Assembly (NCBI GenBank): GCA_964438715.1
Contig: CAYTLQ010000041.1
Span: forward strand, 1-20,811
Direction of reading: 5' to 3'
DNA length: 20,811 nucleotides
Origin: CAYTLQ01 sp964438715
Lineage (GTDB): Bacteria > Bacteroidota > Ignavibacteria > Ignavibacteriales > Ignavibacteriaceae
Shown here: positions 17,401-20,811 of the stretch, piece after piece
How the letters are laid out: each line of letters opens with the position of its first letter
Position numbering within the stretch: position 1 is the stretch's first letter
Made by a program: the position numbers and the translations under genes
Notes under the pieces: model-generated
The model's database searches: none
Seen by the model: the letters and a program-made list of their open reading frames with translations, nothing else
Told to the model about the DNA's origin: nothing

Positions 17401-20336
17401 TTACTTGAAGGATACCCTGTGAGTTTCATCCCCAAAGTAAGTACCGGATTTTCTAAACCTGGGGTGCCATCAACTGTAAGCCCTACGCCTTTGTCAAAAA
17501 TTATAGAGCCTGCGGCAATATTACCCGTTTGGAATCCGAACCGTGCATCATTTGCCGTAACATCAATTTGTCCATTCTGACCTACTAAAACTTTTTGTCT
17601 GCCGCTGACAATAAGTCCATTAGAGGTTAATTTAATGGAATTAATGTACAGGCGAAATTGAGGATTTAATCTTGGTATTTTTAATGAAAGCGAAGAAGTT
17701 AGACTTCCCGATAAATTCTCCCAGACATTTTTCCCTATGTCAAATTTATAAGTAAAGGGCAGGCTTGCTGTCTCGCCGGTAAGAGGTTGAAGATCGAGAG
17801 AGCCTGAGCCGTTAAATTTAACATATTGACTATCACCGGAAACCGTGAATGTAACTGAAGTCCGGGGAATATTAAGGGGGAATATTCCAAGCGAAGGAGA
17901 GCAAGAAAGACTTGTATTTGCCGAAGTTCCGGTAATTAATCCGAATCCATTCATTGTAAATGTTTCGGAACTGAAGTTTAACTCCTGAACCGTTGAACAG
18001 CCAAATCTTCCGGCGGGTATTTGTAAAAGTCCTTTCACCTTTAAGCTGGGCGTGTAAACAAACTGATTATTTGCAGTTGTTGCTGTAATGGTACCATTTA
18101 TTGATTCCACCTTAAATCTCAGGCTGTCGGGCAGTTGTATGAACGCATTGCTGTAAGTTTTCTGCGGCACGGTTATACTCATTCCTGTGGCAGTAAATAC
18201 GGCGGTGGAAGAAATTGTACTAAGGAGGAGTGAGTCACTTGAGCCAACAGGTAATTTTGGAAGCCCAACTTCAACACTAATGTTCATCGGATAATCACTG
18301 CCGCCATTCCAAAGTTTTGCAGGGGCATTTGCTTTAAGAAATTCCACCTGAACGCCACTCATAAACACTTTGCCATTGCCTCCCGCTTCAGGAGTCAGGT
18401 CCTGATTTGTAATAGCAGGCAGGGAAATTCCTTTTTTCCTATAAATTATATTTGAAAGCGGACCTATATACATTCCCAGGCCCGCTATATTGTAAGTCAG
18501 ATTTAACGAAAACCTGAAGTCGAGCTCATCCTTATAGGTCACAGAGTCCAAAGACATTGAATTAACATTCACCAGTAAGGCATTACCTATCTTTAAGGGA
18601 TGGTCGGATAACAATCCGTTACTAACAATAAAATCGGAGATTGAACTAACGACAAAACCTGATTCCTGACCCGCTGTGCCTGTGTAAAGAAGTTTTGCAT
18701 TCAAAGCCGCAGAACCGCGAAGTGAATCTTTAAACATTCCGTGTACATTAAGTTCAAATTTTGGTGAGGTAAGCGAAATATCTATTGAAGATTCACCGGT
18801 TTTCAAATTTAAACTGAATTCTCCCGATGCGCCTGTCGCACTTAATACATATTTTCCCGTCTCATTCTGAAGAGCATTCAGGGCTATTGCAGTGGTATAG
18901 TTAACAGTACCTGTCAAAACACCGCTATTGCTAAGTTCAAGGTTATCGAATGAGGCAAGTTCAATATTCCCAAAGGCGAAAACTTTTCCTTTGAATTTTA
19001 CTTTGCCGCCGGGAAATTCAACTCTATATGAAGTTATTTGTACTTTAACAGCTGAATTTCCAAAAGTAAAAATCGGTGAGGGTGATTCAACACTGTTTAT
19101 TGTTGCCGAAAATGCACCCGATGAATTTACCGGAATTGTTACTGCCTGTGTAATCGAATCGGAGCCATTGGGAATAACAATTGTACCTTTAAGCACCAAC
19201 TTATTCGCTACCGTATATTCTAAAGACGAAGGCCTGAAATAATTTCCAATTACCGAAGCAGGAAATGTACCGGCAGGAATATTTGCCGTAACAGAGCCTG
19301 CAGTAAATACGAATGGATTATATTTCCCTTTTTCAAAAGTCAGAGCAGAGACAGTTGCAGGAAGTTCATAGTTCTGACCATCGGAGGTTTGTAATTTAAG
19401 CGGAGTGTTCCCTGTAAATGTGTATCGGTTATCAAACGATGTTAATTGCAGTTGTGAAAAATCGCTAAACCATCCCACATTTTTTACAAGATCAACAGAA
19501 GAGAATGGCATCTGAAAACCCGGAGCAGAGGGGTTAAAATAGGTAAAAGACCAGAATTCACTATTGCCATTATTGGATGTTAGTGGGTCACCGAAAGAAT
19601 CTAATACTCTTACACGCCAGACATATTCAACACCGCTCTTAAATGGTAGTGCATCCTGCGGATAAACATATTGACTTGCATCGGTGAGATTAATTTCATG
19701 ATGAGCAGGATTAACAGATAACGCCTGTGTAAAACTCTGACCTTCAAATCTTTCAACAATTTTCAGATTATATGTTCCGCTTATGGAAGGGGGAAGCGTT
19801 ACAAGAGTCCATGTAAAAACGGGAGCAAGTGAATTTACGCTTGAAGCATCCGTTGGCAGAATGAGTAATGGTGAACTTGGCCAAACAATTGTAAAAAATG
19901 TTGAGGTTTCTGTGAGAAGAGTACCGCCGGGGGTAAGTATTTTAACAATCTCGTCATATTGCCCTTCGGGAAAGCGGTTAGAACGGATAATTTTTTGTGA
20001 AACAGACTGATCGTATGTTATATCCCAGTTGAGAATATCATCACTCTGAAATGTAACCGTTCCGGCTGTTGTAAATGTTTTTCTTGGACTTTTAATTCTG
20101 ATAAAATCTTTTCCGTTAGGACTCCTAACAGTTATTTCAACTTTGTAATCAGCGGAGGTAAGCCCGGTGTAGGTAATCTGTATCGTATTTGTTCCATTGT
20201 TTCTTAGCCATTCAGAAAGAAAGGATGAGGGGTTAGGTACAATCGTTACTACTGCACTCCACTCGGTACTTTGCCCATAGGAGTGTATTGTGGAAAAGAA
20301 TAAAAGTAGGACCAAAAATAGAAAACGATTTCTCAT
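8436..20336 (-). CDS. Giant secreted beta-rich protein with TANFOR-like N-terminus (3966 aa), first gene of the operon
   Basis: Signal peptide MRNRFLFLVLLLFFSTIHSYG with Gln22 next. Residues about 23-270 resemble the TANFOR region of Bacteroidota proteins: a strand with PNPSSFLSEWL, an FPEGQYDEIVKI strand, then an FN3-like unit with PVFTWTL, a VERFEGQS-type segment, NPAHHEI and YVWRVRVLDSFG. About 275-2820 is almost all alternating hydrophobic/polar beta sequence with many short Gly/Asn/Ser turns, of low Cys content and with no catalytic motif I recognise. Near 2557-2568 lies TGLGGGFFWNP; 2440-2820 is especially Gly/Phe/Tyr-rich and amphipathic. About 2822-3250 is charged, Gln/Lys/Glu-rich and helical, probably coiled coil. 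About 3280-3966 is FN3-like, ending in VRDNAGNESD. The 11.9-kb frame has no break. No type IX secretion C-terminal domain, anchor or lipobox is seen. Function unknown; a fibre, stalk or envelope-spanning scaffold is inferred. Confidence 0.9.
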   Translation of the reverse strand: MRNRFLFLVLLLFFSTIHSYGQSTEWSAVVTIVPNPSSFLSEWLRNNGTNTIQITYTGLTSADYKVEITVRSPNGKDFIRIKSPRKTFTTAGTVTFQSDDILNWDITYDQSVSQKIIRSNRFPEGQYDEIVKILTPGGTLLTETSTFFTIVWPSSPLLILPTDASSVNSLAPVFTWTLVTLPPSISGTYNLKIVERFEGQSFTQALSVNPAHHEINLTDASQYVYPQDALPFKSGVEYVWRVRVLDSFGDPLTSNNGNSEFWSFTYFNPSAPGFQMPFSSVDLVKNVGWFSDFSQLQLTSFDNRYTFTGNTPLKLQTSDGQNYELPATVSALTFEKGKYNPFVFTAGSVTANIPAGTFPASVIGNYFRPSSLEYTVANKLVLKGTIVIPNGSDSITQAVTIPVNSSGAFSATINSVESPSPIFTFGNSAVKVQITSYRVEFPGGKVKFKGKVFAFGNIELASFDNLELSNSGVLTGTVNYTTAIALNALQNETGKYVLSATGASGEFSLNLKTGESSIDISLTSPKFELNVHGMFKDSLRGSAALNAKLLYTGTAGQESGFVVSSISDFIVSNGLLSDHPLKIGNALLVNVNSMSLDSVTYKDELDFRFSLNLTYNIAGLGMYIGPLSNIIYRKKGISLPAITNQDLTPEAGGNGKVFMSGVQVEFLKANAPAKLWNGGSDYPMNISVEVGLPKLPVGSSDSLLLSTISSTAVFTATGMSITVPQKTYSNAFIQLPDSLRFKVESINGTITATTANNQFVYTPSLKVKGLLQIPAGRFGCSTVQELNFSSETFTMNGFGLITGTSANTSLSCSPSLGIFPLNIPRTSVTFTVSGDSQYVKFNGSGSLDLQPLTGETASLPFTYKFDIGKNVWENLSGSLTSSLSLKIPRLNPQFRLYINSIKLTSNGLIVSGRQKVLVGQNGQIDVTANDARFGFQTGNIAAGSIIFDKGVGLTVDGTPGLENPVLTLGMKLTGYPSSNGAYINTSNFLEYNKEGLLVSHGVDTAYITNNGFNYKTIATFDYLRLTGDSLKVLSGKSGLTLLNNEVAILNSQGYNVFEQFLPTLPEKIPILGSTISYILTKTGSTELVDYSIEGENIRVKTRPNQPVNAYFPVLAFGAGTIPELPVTFDILIDKTNHDIVSGNFSASVPPEKYSDFDLTRNKIPAKLRSFTYAKTEAGNYELKFKALVSLFNEDVSGDEVTLKINGSGVLSGDVALTTTKRYNLAKGNVADKIQLAVSNVTGSFNSELLNSGVSPQYSLDLKGSLKVKTQSNSYAGANANFVVTNSGIQINNYTEDNFSGTPEIDLGQLKVGLLSFTVPALSYSGQNGWNYEIKFNGQLRFTIQGAQFLVPRVENIRITQEGVRFPISQINGLDQQTQPFTIDSFKVSLRNFRLAESALMSLDPASNNINTVGFKFDFSVSFTNLPFYFPLALRQSKVHIQNAGFSNNFLSGKADSIRFNTWTIIPFGFWGGICLTEVSGAFRVNNNTQGLDMQVEAFVKLPNDLLLVNNNYWTYYSLSQPDNRLSISANGLITGSYLTSYPFFIRYGRTDFIVPYGSKTLFTVENGFQSIVIQSNNVKAKIHSGADPNPLGEGAFTFDVTKGFIKSANIPFTNAFYTRLPAARPSLTFRINNSVLNDQGLVINGEHALQTEKNTISTTFNNLILNPKDLVVVGGSFRVNQSFGLGYTSYWDRVNWYGLSTDFPVVNLRYSPALLMQIPAGMTMNNNKITFSGESTLNIRVNNEIVSDLRLTFENNPVIDFSNFFITQGSFAFYRGSTKAGFLDKNGLDLSKIGSVLMPQNLVLGDSLSGYIKLRQGDLKLVKTEEVEGGVRIRNNDGQTVQLFVPGLKYTSANVPVFNITMDVIVNTTTWTIKSGTIMHQAPAGQSLVDLSSAGIPLRVTKVEYGPTDAGYLLTIDGVTALPQSLKALETPLTKMVISNGKITGSFSKGTVTEYYNPSAGYVKMATIGTMTSFKMQGVEYTFGDNPSYKISGDIKTQIFKHGVNDTSVVHFLGTFTNNKFEFTTSAGSTDGLRIGTFVLQPTAIGTVPGISLTFTTTDFLLSLNGVLNAPLISNGFSTTVKNLRINSTAVLIDPVNITTPSLEQNFTLFASNFKLKNSPQYSAVVYLYGNGILTLIMQGRVTILGNEFPLVNFTINSLGGVLFNNVVPANSAYQLIPNRLWMTLTSVIYENNKYKLKIDGQYMLPAPAVQTQQSYTIKINSDQLTSHSVDYNLLNEAPGLGGGDATETSFWGGKYDVQYVNLNIDYSSISDSKLQAVSTFYVDGVNTHRFIKFGEVQGGNVEYGLEIGFDNSHSWVEELTFSDEVKFTYYTLRYELSDEDVSFDTLADGGFKLNVSGKVGVGGTGISGYLNFSGLEVLSTNKVNRFRESLTGGSIMVAPLITATLTRLSMSTDPSFVYIPDPNGTKETSGPDKGKVVTLKIPVSFYLVFGGSVELGKALSGSVDSFMVYKKSVDGSVDIIVKNFNIKKKDKFEFLLSLAFLTQPSGDFYLSIAGLLDVDGKVFAAYGKVAKWQNKFSAGIFVAALEGMELRIGPVKITGLGGGFFWNPTESDIQLVRELCGFQDEYTAGIKAKIATRPPTDNPMFTIFLYGRAALGSEELVEGSVLITIANDRLILDGRVDFLSRRKEVYGLLNIEVNFTQKFVEGTVNATINYRWILVGNSTMQFFFYGKSNWGFVGNAEFKVLTGVLQGTGDFYAGNKGFFCQIKFQQGFDVWIVSVNGGMNLKFWYKPDVSWGAYFRLYLEVEVLGGMASASGEVKGVLISAPSVALAGGASLRISILGISWSGEVWIKFTTDGVDAGFGKDAAVQRLIASAEAMSNDFLNSVNEAKAEMANKPIPTLGIDSVVISTASSQLLKIMQKARSLRADTQLSQAEIDSIGIYITSELAGGENTVIRNYLTALKNNILFEGKEQEKAAIVNLLNEVNSTVNDYKSLVSQVGAALSNLIMRTEVPEPATPEGVLDPVETVRFTFPTVRDSVPQPNDPTFELNFTTASNNESVVGTFMTNASGFHDMMKRNMEKLESTITKFDSIFRDANNQYIAVTEKYASIANKIQLYTKKLAEYYYNDLNAINTFRKKMASDSAQFISQIVSKDKGEGADRLKIKTYQRWARIRGLAGSQTFQTPWDHGEFESVWRQYAQDRKELEAKTMAENLYRVIPDQAFFNLMNDRKNLLAGLYGEFLSDMRRIEDHASVYTKMLDDLFAKRRKMSENLFQVVERFIYWKDQPAGNSKDISVNYKTVAPTLTTLQAKRTQLVASNTAPTINVNNATQTNFNSHSEVSLSWSATHPDGIVEYSLESNYLPGGFKSIGKLTSWTAHIFASRLGEQSFYPGYRIRARSGSGFTKSAVIFNGEVKVGFKEQNIGAPATTVQSVAPADNTAPYRQRGPEAVDMFLTNRMGNYWSAESPWINNAYDFFNTYYTNKTNEIKIKWEFNDTESGISSYRYRIQRCDGNKNFTTIRDWENIGAINEYLIQGLDLQHCATEENIRRSNYSQREWTPAHTVPRYIIAIEAINGAGLKNIGFVGIIVDTTKPPALVPFSRKLVNNAPIRYLSGDGKTVPTMKRDTTSNFSAKPVREQKQIVFSMNLGREYFSSMDTFYYHLYVMPEGIRINQDWIKDRETFNDYDGTGSLQGKLVTIPAEYSSYNDFKIEIMVKKPSGVFSPLTTLVDWYYPFKYEVPQKPSAYKNWMSEAIPDYCDAYWFNDRSGGTSGNSTAGNLKLYFKNLTKSGDGTGIMKYVYAVGSEFYVTVNTISQIKWNDLPEISQQGFVNMDASFFAPYLNQPWFAPGKQIYVYLKAVQNSFWAGKNITIIGPITIPPPTVANISIETVKDISYVPAKWTTVLTIGTDAQTDQKTYLVATQVYRNGNWVTSSDWREVRTVNMSNYHLPESFDLNKNPKTANMMPLRESQIGGQTYHSMGQKWRILIKVRDNAGNESDIVMRYLTW
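8451..8454 (-). promoter_or_regulatory. Shine-Dalgarno site of the FN3 gene inside the giant gene
   Basis: The minus strand reads GAGG, 8 bases before the ATG at 8442, within the last codons of the giant. The giant's stop overlaps the start as ATGGTAA, a typical stop-restart coupling arrangement. Confidence 0.7.
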
Positions 20337-20373
20337 AGAAGACCAACCAGCTTTTGTTAAAATTGTTAAAAGG

Positions 20374-20420
20374 GTACAACGATTCCCTTACCACAATATT
20401 CCATGCTGTATGCGTTGTAC
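20374..20420. repeat. Inverted repeat GTACAACG / CGTTGTAC in the giant leader
   Basis: GTACAACG (20374-20381) and its exact complement CGTTGTAC (20413-20420) are 31 bases apart, within 85 bases of the giant's start. The right arm overlaps the 8-base palindrome TTGTACAA (20415-20422). It could fold in the leader RNA or mark paired protein sites. An 8-base match can also be chance. Confidence 0.3.
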
Positions 20421-20427
20421 AAATATC
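20420..20427 (-). promoter_or_regulatory. Weak candidate -7 element for the giant operon
   Basis: The minus strand reads GATATTTG, one mismatch from TAnnTTTG, about 84 bases upstream of the ATG. It directly abuts the TTACCGGAA dyad. No TTG -33 element is found, so this is only the best available candidate. Confidence 0.2.
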
Positions 20428-20429
20428 GT

Positions 20430-20461
20430 TTACCGGAATTAATTGCATTTACTTCCGGTAA
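20430..20461. promoter_or_regulatory. TTACCGGAA-N14-TTCCGGTAA dyad, possible operator
   Basis: Perfect 9-base arms at 20430-20438 and 20453-20461, with a 14-base AT-rich spacer; the arm centres are 23 bases apart, about two helical turns. The dyad sits about 95-125 bases before the giant's start, beside the candidate -7 element. The spacing suits a dimeric regulator better than a terminator, and no T-run follows on either strand. TTACCG/CGGTAA recurs at 20592-20605. Note that ACCGG is common in this sequence. Confidence 0.4.
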
Positions 20462-20534
20462 CCATATTTTAATAACCGACTATGTCTATATACAGTATTA
20501 ACAGTATATCAGGAAGCAATCAATTTCTATATGC

Positions 20535-20605
20535 GAGGTTTTATCGGATATGAAGGAAAACCTCTAGTAACACACTTTATTAATAATGTGTTTACCGACC
20601 GGTAA
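20535..20605. repeat. Cluster of three inverted repeats
   Basis: Three dyads lie almost end to end. GAGGTTTT (20535-20542) pairs with AAAACCTC (20557-20564). AACACA (20569-20574) pairs with TGTGTT (20587-20592) around a loop holding the palindrome TTATTAATAA (20577-20586). TTACCG (20592-20597) pairs with CGGTAA (20600-20605). None is followed by a clear T-run, so regulatory binding or structured RNA is likelier than termination. Confidence 0.4.
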
Positions 20606-20714
20606 CGACTTTGAAGAAGAGTAGAAAGTAAGTTATTACAGTAGGTAAATTTTATTAATGGTCGAATATAATCCTTAATTCCGATATAGAGACAAAAGAA
20701 GGACTGTTTAAAGG

Positions 20715-20806
20715 GCAAAAAACAGAGTAATTTTGAGAAAACAAATTTCACCCAATAGGTGAAATGCAATTTTAAAGCAAAAAACAGATTTCAAAGCAAA
20801 AAACAG
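20715..20806. repeat. Direct repeats of GCAAAAAACAG at the right edge
   Basis: The 11-mer GCAAAAAACAG occurs exactly at 20715-20725, 20777-20787 and 20796-20806. The last two copies extend to the 14-mer AAAGCAAAAAACAG (20774-20787 and 20793-20806) with a 19-base period. The array may continue past the window. Confidence 0.6.
20745..20765 (-). terminator. Hairpin with T-rich tail, possible terminator of a gene beyond the right edge
   Basis: ATTTCACC (20745-20752) and GGTGAAAT (20758-20765) are perfect 8-base arms around a 5-base loop. On the minus strand the stem runs into TTGTTTTCTC. This suits an intrinsic terminator for a minus-strand gene ending just outside the window, and would isolate the giant operon from upstream transcription. 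The stem is AT-rich, so it may be weak. Confidence 0.45.
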
Positions 20807-20811
20807 TGAAG

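Larger units (their letters stand above)
20337..20811. other. Non-coding region upstream of the giant operon
   Basis: About 475 bases between the giant's ATG and the window edge. Only short, low-complexity frames rich in Phe, Leu, Cys and Ser are present, so I see no gene. No tRNA or rRNA shape is visible. It holds at least six inverted repeats, some overlapping, and a set of short direct repeats, and must contain the operon's promoter unless transcription comes from beyond the right edge. No strong Shine-Dalgarno sequence precedes the giant's start. Confidence 0.6.

Noticed and set aside
18928..19242. Plus-strand frames of about 60-108 residues inside the giant gene (for example here, 10701-11027 and 11761-12063)
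   Set aside because: They are antisense shadows of a continuous frame with convincing protein character, and show no domains or ribosome-binding sites of their own.
20233..20448. Minus-strand 71-residue frame overlapping the giant's start
   Set aside because: It overlaps the signal-peptide codons in another frame and has no recognisable features; the giant's frame is clearly the real one.
20430..20461. Intrinsic terminator at the TTACCGGAA dyad
   Set aside because: The 14-base loop and the lack of a T-run on either strand argue against it; a protein-binding dyad fits better.
20527..20769. Minus-strand 80-residue reading frame upstream of the giant
   Set aside because: It is Phe/Leu/Cys/Ser-rich low-complexity sequence from AT-rich DNA, has no domain or good ribosome-binding site, and runs through several inverted repeats including the hairpin at 20745-20765.
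20715..20806. CRISPR array from the GCAAAAAACAG repeats
   Set aside because: The repeats are only 11-14 bases, the spacing is 5 to 51 bases and uneven, and no cas gene is present.

Overview
The window comes from a moderately AT-rich bacterium (roughly 40% GC by eye), most likely of the Bacteroidota/Ignavibacteriota (FCB) group. Four things point there. An apparent FeoA-FeoB fusion is followed by a small Cys-rich FeoB-associated protein. All four predicted signal peptides are followed by Gln at the expected cleavage site, a Bacteroidota-type habit. One intergenic site resembles the Bacteroidota -7 element TAnnTTTG. The secreted giant and beta-barrel proteins also look like families I know mainly from that group. 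I cannot name genus or species.

Layout. Bases 1-2439 (+) hold the ferrous iron uptake genes: the 3' part of a feoA-feoB fusion, then a 52-residue membrane protein with four cysteines. Bases 2542-4551 (+) encode a secreted tetratricopeptide-repeat protein. A convergent intergenic region (4552-4721) carries a strong hairpin. Bases 20336-4722 (-) are one tightly packed operon of three overlapping genes, read right to left: a 3966-residue secreted giant, a 668-residue secreted fibronectin-III protein, and a 576-residue outer-membrane beta-barrel protein. Bases 20337-20811 are non-coding, dense in inverted repeats, and end in short direct repeats at the window edge.

The most interesting part is the 15.6-kb three-gene operon. 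The giant has a TANFOR-like N-terminal module, about 2,500 residues of almost uninterrupted beta-strand sequence, an approximately 420-residue helical segment, and C-terminal FN3-like domains. Each downstream gene starts inside the end of the previous one and has its own Shine-Dalgarno sequence there, so the three products are probably made together. My reading, which is inference, is a cell-surface or envelope-spanning assembly: the barrel sits in the outer membrane and the FN3 protein and giant act as partners or passengers. From memory, similar trios occur in many Bacteroidota and have no assigned function. The giant and FN3 proteins lack a recognisable type IX secretion C-terminal domain, so how the giant reaches its final place is open.
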